A DNA stretch of 37,561 nucleotides from an uncultured Opitutaceae bacterium (GCA_937889545.1 CALAOT010000035.1:1-37561); one strand, 5' to 3'. Counted from the first letter of the stretch, positions 24,365 through 32,860 are shown. Made by a program: numbers and translations. The notes: generated from the sequence alone by a model not told the origin.

Positions 24365-25243
24365 ATGCAGATCCTGTTTCTCGTTCTCATCGCGGCCCTC
24401 CTCCCGCTTCTGCTGGTCCAGCTCAACCAGCGCCTCGCCTCGCCGATCGTGGCGATCGCCGAGCGCTGGTTGCGGTGGATCATCATCTCTGCCGGAGGCG
24501 CGCAGCTTTGCCGGAACCTCGACCTGATTGACCGGCCGCTCTGGGTGCTCGCGATTGCGGGCTTCATCTGCTGGTTCCTGGTGGAGACGCTCTACAACTG
24601 GCTGGCGATCGCGGCACTCAGCGTGAGCCCGCTCCCGCTCTTCCCGAAGTACGCGCTGAACACAAGCGGCGAGGAATGGCCGGTGCAACCGCGGTTCCTT
24701 AAGATCCGCGAATGGCTGCGGGCGCAGGGCTTCAGGCAGGTTCAGGCCCTCAAGGCGGAGGTGGGCGGCGACATTTACCTGCGGGTTTCAATATACCAGG
24801 ACGAGGAGGCGCAGCTCCGGGTGCAGGTCACGTTCCTCCCGCAGAACAGCGGCGCGATCGACGTGTGCTACTCGCTGATGTCGATGGGCGCCGACGGGTC
24901 GAGGTCCGTGACCGACAACCTCTACATCCCGTTCGGAGGGTTCTATCCGGAGAATTGGTACGTCGACCGGCGGCCCTGCTGCCGGTCGCTTCCGAGGCTG
25001 CTCACGCTCCACCGGAGGAGGATCGCGTCGATGGGCGGCGGGCCCGCTCCGTTTGCGGTCGAGCCGATGGCCGACCTGAACGAGTCCCAGCGCGAGCTCG
25101 ACAGGGTCAACACCGAGCTCGGATTCCTGAACCCGCAGGGAGCGCGCGAGGAGAATGGCAAGATCACCCGCGAGGGCCGCTACAGGGTCTGGAAGGAGAT
25201 CTGGATGCTCAACTACCTGGGGCGGTCGGCGCGGTACGATTGA
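24365..25243 (+). CDS. Unrecognised membrane-anchored protein
   Basis: A 292-residue protein I cannot assign. An N-terminal helix (about 1-17) and a second hydrophobic region (about 60-85) place the remainder, residues 105-292, in one compartment. That part has a regular beta/alpha pattern. Notable features are PQNSGAIDVCYSLMSMG, FGGFYPENWYVDRRPCCRSLPRL with a CC pair, LNESQRELDRVNTELGFL (a possible coiled coil), and a C-terminal basic/aromatic REGRYRVWKEIWMLNYLG. It is on the same strand as the DUF2298 gene, but 196 nt and a hairpin separate them. It converges with rlmN, 7 nt away. A gene of this size with clean codon phase is likely real. Confidence 0.65.
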   Translation: MQILFLVLIAALLPLLLVQLNQRLASPIVAIAERWLRWIIISAGGAQLCRNLDLIDRPLWVLAIAGFICWFLVETLYNWLAIAALSVSPLPLFPKYALNTSGEEWPVQPRFLKIREWLRAQGFRQVQALKAEVGGDIYLRVSIYQDEEAQLRVQVTFLPQNSGAIDVCYSLMSMGADGSRSVTDNLYIPFGGFYPENWYVDRRPCCRSLPRLLTLHRRRIASMGGGPAPFAVEPMADLNESQRELDRVNTELGFLNPQGAREENGKITREGRYRVWKEIWMLNYLGRSARYD

Positions 25244-25250
25244 CCCGCCG

Positions 25251-26300
25251 TCAACGGGGTGACGCCAGCTGCCCGCAGCCGGCGGCGATGTCGATGCCGC
25301 GGCGTTGGCGGACCGTGCTGGGCAGGCCATAGCCGTCGGCTAGTATCCGCTGGAACCGCCTCGCGGCCTCGCTGCGCGAGGGCGCGCCGGAATACCCGGC
25401 GGTGGGGTTGAGCGGGATCAGGTTGACCTGGGCCGGGAGGCCGCGGATCAGGCGGCCCACCGCGTGGGCGTGGCCCGCGGTGTCGTTCCTCCCGTCGATC
25501 AGCGCCCACTCGAAGAAGATCCGCCGGCCGAGCCTGGAGCAAAAATGGCGGCAGGCGTCCATCAGTTCGTCCAGCGGCCATTTGCGGGCGGCGGGGACCA
25601 TCTCTGCGCGCTCCTCCTGGTTGGCGGCGTGGAGGGAGACGGCCAGGTGCGCGGGGCGCGCCTCATCGGCCATGCGGCGGATGCCGGGGACGACGCCGAC
25701 TGTGCTGAGCGTGATCCTCTCCGCGCCGAGGCCAAGCCCGCTCGGGTCGCGGAGGATGTCCACGGCCCTCATGACCGCGTCGTAATTGTGCAGCGGCTCC
25801 CCCATCCCCATGAAGACAACGTTGCGAAGGCGGTGGGGCCCGGGGGCGGCGCGCAGGGCGCGGGCCGCGTGCACCGCCTGCGAGACAATCTCCCCCGCAG
25901 TGAGCTGGCGCCGGTACCCCATCTGGCCGGTGGCGCAAAAGACGCAGCCCATCGCGCAACCGACCTGGCTGCTCACGCACGCGGTTGCGCGGCCGGTGAA
26001 CCGCATGAGGACGGTCTCGATGCGTTCCCCGTCGGGAAGGGCCAGCAGGAATTTCCGCGTGAAGCCGTCGCCCGACGCGGTCTCACGGGAGACGGGAACC
26101 GTGCCGATCCGGGTCTCGGAGGCGAGCCGCGAGCGCACGCGTGCCGGGAGCTCCGGGATCTGCTCGAACGAGCCGGCGAGGCCGAGGTAAAGGTGCTTCC
26201 AAAGGAGCGCCGCATGGTCGCCGCTGAACCCCCACGAGTCCACAAGGGCGTGGAGCTCGGGCCTCGTGAGGCCGTAGAGGTCGGTCGGCGGGGAGTCCAA
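25251..26300 (-). CDS. rlmN: 23S rRNA (adenine2503-C2)-methyltransferase RlmN
   Basis: A 349-residue radical SAM enzyme that methylates A2503 in 23S rRNA and A37 of some tRNAs. The cluster-binding motif CAMGCVFC (C115, C119, C122) and the preceding ACVSSQVG are intact. The methyl-carrying C-terminal cysteine is C342 in AAGCGQL. The N-terminus DLYGLTRPEL and the motif MGMGEPLHNYD are typical. The start codon is TTG 26300: an in-frame TGA lies only 6 nt upstream, and no ATG or GTG precedes the conserved DLYGL motif. It diverges from the MarC-like gene across 80 nt. Confidence 0.96.
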   Translation of the reverse strand: MDSPPTDLYGLTRPELHALVDSWGFSGDHAALLWKHLYLGLAGSFEQIPELPARVRSRLASETRIGTVPVSRETASGDGFTRKFLLALPDGERIETVLMRFTGRATACVSSQVGCAMGCVFCATGQMGYRRQLTAGEIVSQAVHAARALRAAPGPHRLRNVVFMGMGEPLHNYDAVMRAVDILRDPSGLGLGAERITLSTVGVVPGIRRMADEARPAHLAVSLHAANQEERAEMVPAARKWPLDELMDACRHFCSRLGRRIFFEWALIDGRNDTAGHAHAVGRLIRGLPAQVNLIPLNPTAGYSGAPSRSEAARRFQRILADGYGLPSTVRQRRGIDIAAGCGQLASPR

Positions 26301-26380
26301 TCGGGGTCAAATGAACGCCGGGGCAGCCGGGGCGCAAGGTGGATTGCCTTCCGGGCATCGGGCGGGCACGCTGCGGGGCC

Positions 26381-26962
26381 ATGGATCTGGTCACGAGATT
26401 TCTCGACAGCTTCATTCCTCTTTTCGTGACGATAGACCCCGTAGGCCTTGCGGCGGTCTTCCTTGTGCTCGGGAGGAACGTCCCGGCCGACAGGCGAAGG
26501 AGGATCGCCAACCAGGCCACCTGGACCGGCGGCATCGTGGCTCTCCTTTTTCTGTTTCTTGGGCGCGTGATCTTCAACGCCATCGGAATCAGCGAGGGCG
26601 ACTTCCAGATTGCCGGCGGCGCCGTCCTCTTCGTCATCGCCGTGCGCGAGCTGACCCTGCCGGCGTCCCAGGACAAGAGCAGCTTTCCGGACGACTTCGG
26701 GGTGGTTCCGCTCGGAATGCCGCTCATAGCCGGGCCCGCGACAATCACGACGCTCCTCGTCATCTCCAAGACCGTGGGCTACGGGATGACCCTGATCGCG
26801 CTGGCGGTGAACCTCGTCATTGTAGCCCTGGCCTTTTCCCAGAGCGAGCGCCTCGAGCGCCTTTTCGGCCAGACGGGGCTGCGCGCCGTCTCCAAGATCA
26901 TCTCATTGCTGCTCGCGGCGATCGCGGTTCACATCGTGCGCCTCGGCTTCGGCGCCCCCTGA
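26381..26962 (+). CDS. MarC family inner-membrane protein
   Basis: A 193-residue protein with six predicted helices of the MarC/UPF0056 family: F-PLFV-IDPVGL-AVFL in TM1, FQIAGG--LF-IA-REL after TM3, PLGMPLIAGPATITT-L, and a final LL-AIAVH-VR-G. MarC was once linked to multidrug resistance but its function is unsettled. ATG 26381 was chosen because the preceding in-frame residues are charged and do not fit the family start. It converges with the M20 peptidase: only 7 nt separate the two stop codons. Confidence 0.9.
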   Translation: MDLVTRFLDSFIPLFVTIDPVGLAAVFLVLGRNVPADRRRRIANQATWTGGIVALLFLFLGRVIFNAIGISEGDFQIAGGAVLFVIAVRELTLPASQDKSSFPDDFGVVPLGMPLIAGPATITTLLVISKTVGYGMTLIALAVNLVIVALAFSQSERLERLFGQTGLRAVSKIISLLLAAIAVHIVRLGFGAP

Positions 26963-26972
26963 CGCGGCGTCA
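26960..26972. other. 13-nt palindrome spanning two convergent stop codons
   Basis: TGACGC-G-GCGTCA contains the TGA of the MarC-like gene at its left end and the minus-strand TGA of the M20 gene at its right end. It can fold into a short hairpin on either RNA, but a 5-6-bp stem may be chance. No T-run flanks it. Confidence 0.35.
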
Positions 26973-28214
26973 CCCGTCAAAGCTTGTCAGCAGGTCCGCG
27001 TAGATCCTCGCGGCCGCGACCAGGTCCCTGACCCTCGCCCGTTCGTTCACCGCGTGGATGTCGTCGCCGCCCGGTCCGTAGCCAAGCGTGGGGATCCCTA
27101 GGTGCTGGGCGAAGTAGTGGATGTCGTTGAACCCGGTCGACACGCTGAAGACGGTCGGCCTTCCGCGGAGCCGCCGCACGCTGGCGGCCATGGCCTTGAA
27201 AAACGGGTGGCCCGGCTTCGTGAAGCACGAAAAGTTCTCCGAAACCTTGGATACGGTGATCCGGCAGCCCGGGATCCGCCTGGCGGCGGCGGCGAGGAAC
27301 TCCCGCAGACCGCGCTCGGCGGCGGCATGGTCCTCGACGGCGAGGACGCGCCTGTCGATGGAGAATGCGGCCTGGGCGGGAACCGTGTTGATCTTCGCCC
27401 CGGGGCCGCAGGAGAAGACGCCGCCTACATTGATCGTCGGTCGCATCGTCTTTCCCTCGGGCGTCACGAACGTCCGGCGGGCGATCCGTTTCTTGTAGGC
27501 GTCCAGCTCCAGGACGAGGGCCGCCATCTTCTCGAGGGCGTTCACGCCGTTCTGCGGCGTGGAGCCGTGGGCGGCGCGCCCGTGCACGGTGACCTCCAGC
27601 CAGAGGGTCCCGTTGTGGCCGCAGCACACCCGGTTGCCCTCGGCCCCCTCCATGACGATCGCGTAATCGGGCCGGATCGGGGCCTCGTCGACGATCCAGC
27701 GGGCGCCGAGGAAGGAATCGGTCTCCTCGTCGGCCGTGAACGAAACCTCGACGTTCATCCTGGGCCGGGTCCGCGTGGCCCGGAGGGCGTCGAGGGCCGT
27801 GAGCAGGCTTGCGATCGACCCCTTCATGTCGGCTGTCCCGCGGCCGTAGATCACGCCCTTCTCGACGGCTCCGCTGAAGGGGTTCCCGTGCCGCCACGCG
27901 CCCGAGACGGGCACGACATCGTAGTGGGCGTTGAAATGGATCGTCTTTCGCGCGCCCGGCACCCTGAGCCTGCCGAGCACGTTGTAGCGCGGGTATCCAT
28001 GCTGCGAGGGGGGAAGGCTGCTGCGCAGGAGCGGCCCCGGAATCGGGAACCGCCGGGCAGAAAGGCCGACCTTTGCCAGCTCCCGGGCGAGGTAGCCGGT
28101 TATCGCACCGTAGTTTTCGCCGGGCGGATTCACCGTCGGAAACCCGACGAGGCGCCTGAGGCGCCCAACGAGGACGGGGGCGTTGCGGTCGATGAAGGCG
28201 TTGAGCCTGTCCAT
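26970..28214 (-). CDS. M20 family metallopeptidase (ArgE/DapE/ACY1-like)
   Basis: A 414-residue zinc amidohydrolase. The metal and catalytic residues of the family are present: H97 and D99 in NAHYDVVP, D129 in GRGTADMKG, E163-E164 in ADEET, E189 in VMEGAEG, and H387 in GGDDIHAVNE near the end. The central dimerisation domain (VTVHGRAAHGSTPQNGVNALEKMA) is intact. Likely substrates are N-acyl amino acids or dipeptides: acetylornithine and succinyl-diaminopimelate are possibilities, but specificity cannot be told. No arg or dap gene is nearby. The gene is probably monocistronic: divergent from the cupin gene and convergent with the MarC-like gene. Confidence 0.92.
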   Translation of the reverse strand: MDRLNAFIDRNAPVLVGRLRRLVGFPTVNPPGENYGAITGYLARELAKVGLSARRFPIPGPLLRSSLPPSQHGYPRYNVLGRLRVPGARKTIHFNAHYDVVPVSGAWRHGNPFSGAVEKGVIYGRGTADMKGSIASLLTALDALRATRTRPRMNVEVSFTADEETDSFLGARWIVDEAPIRPDYAIVMEGAEGNRVCCGHNGTLWLEVTVHGRAAHGSTPQNGVNALEKMAALVLELDAYKKRIARRTFVTPEGKTMRPTINVGGVFSCGPGAKINTVPAQAAFSIDRRVLAVEDHAAAERGLREFLAAAARRIPGCRITVSKVSENFSCFTKPGHPFFKAMAASVRRLRGRPTVFSVSTGFNDIHYFAQHLGIPTLGYGPGGDDIHAVNERARVRDLVAAARIYADLLTSFDG

Positions 28215-28279
28215 CGGGGCAGCATCGCGAAACCGTGCGGGGACGGGAAGCCTGGAATGGCGTGCAAACCGGGGCCGCC

Positions 28280-28795
28280 ATGTCTATCCCTTTGCCCATG
28301 AACGCCGAGGCCGGCCGCATAATCTCGAGGCTGGGGCTGGTGCCGCTGCCGCGAGAGGGGGGGTTCTTCACCCCCGCATGGACAAGCCCGAAAAAAGGGA
28401 GAGACGGGAGGGCCCTGGGCTCGGCCATCCTCTTCCTGGTCACCGAGGATGACTTCTCGGCGCTCCACCGGCTCGGGATGGACGAGATATGGCAGCACAG
28501 CGCGGGCGACCCCGCGGAGCTCGTCCGGCTCGATCCTGGGACGGGTTCCTGCCGCGTGTGCGTGCTGGGACCGGACGTGGAGGGAGGCCACGCGCCCCAG
28601 GCTGTCGTTCCCTCGGGCGAATGGCAGGGGGCGCGGATTCTCCCGCGCGGCGCCCGGGACGCGAGGGGCTGGACCCTTTTCGGCTGCACGGTCCTGCCCG
28701 CCTGGGACGAGGGGGAATTCGAGCTTGGGCGCAGGGATGCGCTTGTGCGCGAGTTTCCCGCGCATGCCGGGATCATCCGCGCGCTCACGCGCTGA
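28280..28795 (+). CDS. Cupin_5 (DUF985) family protein
   Basis: A 171-residue soluble protein with the cupin_5 pattern: AGRIIS-LGLVPLPREGGFF near the start, a predicted strand SAILFLVTEDDFSALHRLGMDEIWQHSAGDP with the H and E of cupin motif 1, and SGEWQGARIL then GWTLFGCTVLPAWDEGEFELG with acidic residues. The family is of unknown activity, possibly epimerase- or RmlC-like. I start at ATG 28280; ATG 28298 (five residues before EAGRII) is also possible. It diverges from the M20 gene by 65 nt and precedes pdxH by 64 nt. Confidence 0.85.
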   Translation: MSIPLPMNAEAGRIISRLGLVPLPREGGFFTPAWTSPKKGRDGRALGSAILFLVTEDDFSALHRLGMDEIWQHSAGDPAELVRLDPGTGSCRVCVLGPDVEGGHAPQAVVPSGEWQGARILPRGARDARGWTLFGCTVLPAWDEGEFELGRRDALVREFPAHAGIIRALTR

Positions 28796-28859
28796 GCCCC
28801 CGCCCGGCTCCGCAGATGCCTTTTGACAGGGGAACGGCCCAGGGGCAGCGTGCCACTCG

Positions 28860-29498
28860 ATGACGCTGGCAGAACTGAGGAAGGAATACACCCTCGCGGG
28901 CCTGTCCGAGAAGGATCTCGCCCGCGATCCCTTCCGGCAGTTCGAGAAATGGTTCCAGGAGGTGGAGGCAGCCAAGATCCCCGAGCCGAATGCGGCGGTC
29001 CTGGCGACCGCGGCCAAGGACGGCCGCCCCTCGGCGCGCATGGTCCTCCTGAAGGCCGTCGATGGGAGGGGATTCGTGTTCTACACGAGCTACGACAGCC
29101 GCAAGGGCCGGGAGATCGAGATGAACCCGCGCGCGGCGTACGTGTTTCCGTGGATCGCGCTCGAGAGGCAGGTCATCGTCGAGGGAGCGGTCGCCAAGGT
29201 AGCCCGCGAGGAGAGCGAGGCCTATTTCCACAGCCGCCCGCGGGCGAACCAGCTCGCGGCCTGGGCCTCGCCGCAGAGCTCGATCATCGCAGGGCGCGAT
29301 GCGCTCGACGCCGCGATGAAGGCCGTGGAGAAGAAATATGCGGGCCGGGAGGCGCCGGTTCCCCCGAACTGGGGGGGGTTCCGGATCGTTCCCGAAACCG
29401 TCGAGTTCTGGCAGGGGCGCCGAAGCAGGCTTCACGACCGCCTCCGGTACCGCCGCGAGGCGGGCGGCTCCTGGTTGGTGGAGCGGCTGGCGCCCTGA
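28860..29498 (+). CDS. pdxH: Pyridoxamine 5'-phosphate oxidase
   Basis: A 212-residue FMN enzyme making pyridoxal 5'-phosphate from pyridoxine or pyridoxamine phosphate. Motifs include DPFRQFEKWF--V at the N-terminus, ARMVLLK and YTSYDSRKGREI for FMN, WIALERQVIVEG, and the C-terminal PNWGGFRI-P---EFWQG--SRLHDRLRYRRE. Length is normal. PLP is the cofactor of the two dehydratases in this window, though they are far away and no link is implied. It is the first of three closely spaced plus-strand genes (pdxH, sixA-like, lipoate-ligase-like). Confidence 0.96.
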   Translation: MTLAELRKEYTLAGLSEKDLARDPFRQFEKWFQEVEAAKIPEPNAAVLATAAKDGRPSARMVLLKAVDGRGFVFYTSYDSRKGREIEMNPRAAYVFPWIALERQVIVEGAVAKVAREESEAYFHSRPRANQLAAWASPQSSIIAGRDALDAAMKAVEKKYAGREAPVPPNWGGFRIVPETVEFWQGRRSRLHDRLRYRREAGGSWLVERLAP

Positions 29499-29524
29499 GC
29501 GGCGATGGCTCCCCACCTCCCCAG

Positions 29525-29980
29525 ATGATCTACCTGATCCGTCACGCCCACGCGGTTGCCGCCGAGGAGGATCCCGTGCGGCCGCTCAGCAAAAAGGGCC
29601 GCGAGCAGGTCGGCGAGGTGTGCGGGATCCTCCGGGCGGGGGCGGGGTTCAAGCCCGCGGAGATATGGCACAGCCCGCTTGCGCGCTCGCGCGAGACCGC
29701 GGAGCTCCTAGCGGCTGGACTCGGGCTGTCCGCGCCGGTCGTGCTGACGCCCGGCCTTGGGCCCGACGACGACCCGGCCAGGATTGCCGCGGTCCTCGCC
29801 GCGGAAGGCAGGGACATCGCCGTTGTCGGGCATGAGCCGCACCTGGGCCGCCTCGCGGCCCTCCTGGTCGAGGGCCCCGCCGGAGCCGGTGACTTCATCG
29901 CGTTCCGGAAGGCGGGGGTCCTCGCCCTTTCGAGGAAGGGGAAGCGGTGGCGGCCCGAGTGGCTCGCGCGCTCCCCATGA
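29525..29980 (+). CDS. SixA-type histidine phosphatase
   Basis: A 151-residue protein of the histidine phosphatase superfamily. The RHG motif is R6-H7 in IRHAHA, and the second histidine is H103 in VGHEPHLGRLA. Short length and the HS-L-RS-ETA motif point to the SixA subgroup, which removes phosphate from histidine-containing phosphotransfer domains of two-component systems. The substrate here is unknown. ATG 29525 opens after pdxH (26 nt). Its stop overlaps the next start as ATGA, so the following lipoate-ligase-like gene is translationally coupled. Confidence 0.9.
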   Translation: MIYLIRHAHAVAAEEDPVRPLSKKGREQVGEVCGILRAGAGFKPAEIWHSPLARSRETAELLAAGLGLSAPVVLTPGLGPDDDPARIAAVLAAEGRDIAVVGHEPHLGRLAALLVEGPAGAGDFIAFRKAGVLALSRKGKRWRPEWLARSP

Positions 29981-30708
29981 TCCTGGACGTCCTGCCGGAG
30001 CGGACCGGGGGCGCGGCCGAGAACATGGCGGCGGATTTCCTGCTCCTGCAGCGCTACCCGCGGACCGGCGCGGCGCGCTACCGGCACTACGGATGGCGGT
30101 CGCCCGCGTTCACGTTCGGCTACAGCCAGAAGATCTCATACGTCCGGGGCCAGCTCCCGCTGGGCGAGACCTTCGACCTGTGCCGGCGGCCGACCGGCGG
30201 CGGTCTGGTGGACCACCGCGAAGACTGGACGTACGCCCTAGTGATACCGAGGGGTCATCTGCTCGAGGAGGTCCGCGCGACGCAGAGCTACTGCGCGATC
30301 CACGAGGCGCTTGCGGGCTCATTGAGCGCGGCTGGGGTGCCCGTCTCGCTCAAGCCGGCCTCCAAGCCGGCTTCCAAGCCGGCGGCCGGGGCGGAGCCCG
30401 GAGGGCCGGCGGGCGTGTGCTTTGAGAGGGCGGAAATATTCGACATCGTGCACGCGGTGACGGGGGCCAAGATCGCCGGCGGCGCGCAGAAGAGGAACAA
30501 GAGGGGCCTCCTGTTCCAGGGCTCGGTATGGAAGCCGGCGGCGGCCGACAACCTGGACTGGGACGGCTTCGGCGAAGACTTCGCGGCGCGCCTTGCGGAT
30601 GCGCTGGGCGCGCAGGCGTCCCCCTGCCCGTGGCCCGAGTTCAACGAGGACGAGGCCAACGGGCTCGTGGAACGGTATTCATCGCCCGAATGGATGGAGT
30701 TCCGCTGA
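29977..30708 (+). CDS. Lipoate-protein ligase A-like protein
   Basis: A 243-residue protein of the biotinyl/lipoyl transferase fold. It has the RRPTGGGLV motif (70-78), which binds the lipoyl moiety, and the catalytic-lysine motif GAKIAGGAQKRN (K165), then GLLFQGSV. LplA attaches lipoate to the E2 and H subunits. Compared with LplA it lacks most of the C-terminal accessory domain, so it may be a stand-alone transferase or an octanoyltransferase-like form (LipM-like). The start at ATG 29977 is favoured by ATGA overlap over GTG 29947. A low-complexity KPAS repeat (126-137) interrupts the fold. It converges with the EF-hand gene, 22 nt away. Confidence 0.82.
   Translation: MILDVLPERTGGAAENMAADFLLLQRYPRTGAARYRHYGWRSPAFTFGYSQKISYVRGQLPLGETFDLCRRPTGGGLVDHREDWTYALVIPRGHLLEEVRATQSYCAIHEALAGSLSAAGVPVSLKPASKPASKPAAGAEPGGPAGVCFERAEIFDIVHAVTGAKIAGGAQKRNKRGLLFQGSVWKPAAADNLDWDGFGEDFAARLADALGAQASPCPWPEFNEDEANGLVERYSSPEWMEFR
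30351..30386 (+). repeat. Three tandem 12-bp units in the lipoate-ligase-like gene
   Basis: The 12-bp unit CAAGCCGGCxxC occurs three times in register (30351-30362, 30363-30374, 30375-30386), encoding KPAS-KPAS-KPAA. The length is a multiple of three, so changes in copy number keep the frame. It lies between the fold's substrate motif and the lysine motif. Confidence 0.85.
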
Positions 30709-30713
30709 GGCGT

Positions 30714-30726
30714 CCCCGTCCCGGGG
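30714..30726. terminator. Short GC hairpin between convergent genes
   Basis: CCCCG (30714-30718), loop TCC, CGGGG (30722-30726), within the 22-nt gap between the stop codons of the lipoate-ligase-like and EF-hand genes. A 5-bp GC stem with a 3-nt loop can form on either transcript. No T-run is present. It may act as a weak two-way terminator. Confidence 0.4.
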
Positions 30727-30730
30727 CCCG

Positions 30731-32860
30731 TCAGAAGGGCCAGAGGCGGAACACCCTTGCCGCCGCAAGCCAAACGAGGATGGCGATGGCGAAGCCGATG
30801 ACGGCGTAGCGGCGGCTTTTGGCGGCCTCATCCTCATAGGGGTCGTAGGCGAGGCGCCTCGAGTCGGGGGGAAGGACGCCGCGGTCGGTGAGGGCTTTGC
30901 CCAGGGGCACGTTGATCTTCACCCGTCCGTTCACCGCCCAGCCCGTTCCCTCAAGGAGGGGGCCCAGGGTCCGCTGGCGGAGCCTGAGGAACGCGATGAG
31001 CATAGACGGCCCGGAGATGAGGAGCAGCAGGACGACGACGACGAGAGGCTTCTCCCACAAGGGCATGTTCTCTATGCCCTTGAACACGGCGGCCAGGGCC
31101 ACGCCTATCGCGCTCACCGCGAGGCCGACGGCCGCGAAGATGCCGGCAAACTTCGCGATGTCGAAGGACGACGGAGGGGACGGCGGCGGGACGGGCTGCA
31201 CGACCTGGACGGCCTCCGTGGCCGCGGCGGTCACGGCCTTGTTCAGGCCGGTCGCGGCGATCTTGTCCTTGGACGCGGAAAACTTGGAGAACTGGTCGCC
31301 GACGAACGAGGCCACCTTCTTGTACGGCGCCCAGAACGACTGCCTGATGCTGATGGGGCTCGCGACGATCTTGACAATCGTGGCGTCCCAGTCGCGGCCG
31401 CGGCGGTCGTAGAAGACACCGTTTCTGCCGACGAAGAGATAATCGCTGTCCCCCTGGGTGAATCCCGCGGCGATCTTCATGGTCTCCCCGCTCGGCCTGC
31501 GGCATTCAAGGTAGGTGACGAAGACGCGGCTCATCGTCGCGAACGTCGCGTGGGAGGCGATGTCGTCCACGCGGATGCAAAGCCGGCACGAGCGGCTGTC
31601 GAGATAGAGCGTGCCCACCTGGAACACGGCGGGCCGGGCCCGCGAGTAGAAGTCCGAGAAGTTGACGAAATTGCGCAGCAGCGCCCCCAGGTCCCTGGAG
31701 AGCAGCGCGAGCCTCTCGACGTCCGCGAGCGCGGCGACCTTGGGCGCAAGGACCTTGTCCTCGCTGAGGAGGTCCTCAAGGGCTTTCCTCCCGGTGCCGG
31801 CGAGGATGACGTTGATCCGCGCAGCCCCAAGATTCGCAACCGGCGAGGAAGGCTTGGTGCCGATCCAGGACTCGTACGGGCGAAGCTGCTCCGAGAGGTC
31901 CGACCAGTCTCCGGGGGTGAGTGCGGTCTTGCCGGCGCCGAGCAGAGGGACGACCGCGGCCCGGTGGAGACGCGCGAGCGCGGCGGCCCATGCGGGGTTG
32001 ACCCCCTCCAGCAGCGGAAGGGGCTTGCTGGGCTCGATCCGGGCGAGCGGAAACGCGACCAGCGCCGGGGAGTCCGCCGCAAGCTCGCCCAGGGCGAGCT
32101 TCCTGAAGTCCTCGTCGTAAAGGTTGAGGCCGGCGATGCCGTTGGCGTCAAAAGCGGCGAGCTGGGTGCGGGCGAAGTAGTCCGCGACCTTGGTGCGAAC
32201 GGCCGCCACCGCGGCGAAGGCCTCCGCTGCCGCAGGCCCGAGGGTTGCGGATCCCGTGGAACCCGCCGCCTCGGACCATGCCTTGAAGGACGCAAGGTCG
32301 GCATAGAAGGCGGCAACCGTCTCCTCGGTCGCCTTGCCCTGGCACTGGATGATGTCCTTGATGAGCGTCCGGACCCCCTCGTCGGACGCAGCCTCGGGCC
32401 TGAGCACGCCGTCGCCCTTGAGGGCTCCCTGCGAGACGGATCTTGCCACCTCCACCGCCTGTTCGGCCGTGACCGCGGTCGCCGCGGAGCCCAGCCTCGA
32501 AAGGATCCAGCGCGCCGCATCCGCAATGGGCGCGCCCTCGGCGCCGGTGGCGATGGCGTCCAGCGGGAGCGGGTCGGCGCCCTTGAGCAGCAGGCCCGGG
32601 TCCTTGAGCCTGGCGCAGGCCCAGGTCACGGCGGCGATCACCTCCGGCGGCCGCACGTGGCCGTCGCCGTCCGAATCGATGAGGGTCAGCGTGCGCTCGT
32701 CAATCTGCAGCCCCTGGACCGGGCAGCTGAGGGCGACCCAGAGCTTCTGGTCCAGCTCGCCCAGGGCCAGCAGGTCGTCGGCCGTCGAAAGGGAAACCTG
32801 GTCGAGTCCGCCCGTGGGAACGAAATCCCATGAGTGGGAGGATAAGCGGTTGGAACTCAT
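30731..32860 (-). CDS. Large EF-hand-containing membrane protein of unknown function
   Basis: A 709-residue protein I do not recognise. The N-terminal part has a textbook EF-hand calcium loop at residues 62-73: D62, D64, D66, G67, V69, E73. A degenerate second copy lies at about 148-157 (KGDGVLRPEA), again followed by a helix, so the two may form a lobe. Residues 160-560 are a mixed alpha/beta region, with a cysteine pair in SRSCRLCIRVDD and RRGRDWDATIVKI. Hydrophobic segments at about 565-590, 605-625 and 690-708 and a PPPSPPS linker place the rest outside the membrane. ATG 32860, with GGAG 10 nt upstream, is preferred over TTG 32869. It is convergent with the lipoate-ligase-like gene. Confidence 0.85.
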   Translation of the reverse strand: MSSNRLSSHSWDFVPTGGLDQVSLSTADDLLALGELDQKLWVALSCPVQGLQIDERTLTLIDSDGDGHVRPPEVIAAVTWACARLKDPGLLLKGADPLPLDAIATGAEGAPIADAARWILSRLGSAATAVTAEQAVEVARSVSQGALKGDGVLRPEAASDEGVRTLIKDIIQCQGKATEETVAAFYADLASFKAWSEAAGSTGSATLGPAAAEAFAAVAAVRTKVADYFARTQLAAFDANGIAGLNLYDEDFRKLALGELAADSPALVAFPLARIEPSKPLPLLEGVNPAWAAALARLHRAAVVPLLGAGKTALTPGDWSDLSEQLRPYESWIGTKPSSPVANLGAARINVILAGTGRKALEDLLSEDKVLAPKVAALADVERLALLSRDLGALLRNFVNFSDFYSRARPAVFQVGTLYLDSRSCRLCIRVDDIASHATFATMSRVFVTYLECRRPSGETMKIAAGFTQGDSDYLFVGRNGVFYDRRGRDWDATIVKIVASPISIRQSFWAPYKKVASFVGDQFSKFSASKDKIAATGLNKAVTAAATEAVQVVQPVPPPSPPSSFDIAKFAGIFAAVGLAVSAIGVALAAVFKGIENMPLWEKPLVVVVLLLLISGPSMLIAFLRLRQRTLGPLLEGTGWAVNGRVKINVPLGKALTDRGVLPPDSRRLAYDPYEDEAAKSRRYAVIGFAIAILVWLAAARVFRLWPF

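Noticed and set aside
26977..28788. A 603-codon frame on the minus strand overlapping the M20 and cupin genes
   Set aside because: It reads through both recognised genes in the wrong frame and shows no conserved motifs.
30593..32833. A 746-codon open frame on the plus strand opposite the EF-hand gene
   Set aside because: Rich in R, G, E and D with no hydrophobic core and no recognisable motif. The minus-strand frame has an EF-hand and membrane segments, so the plus-strand frame is a shadow.
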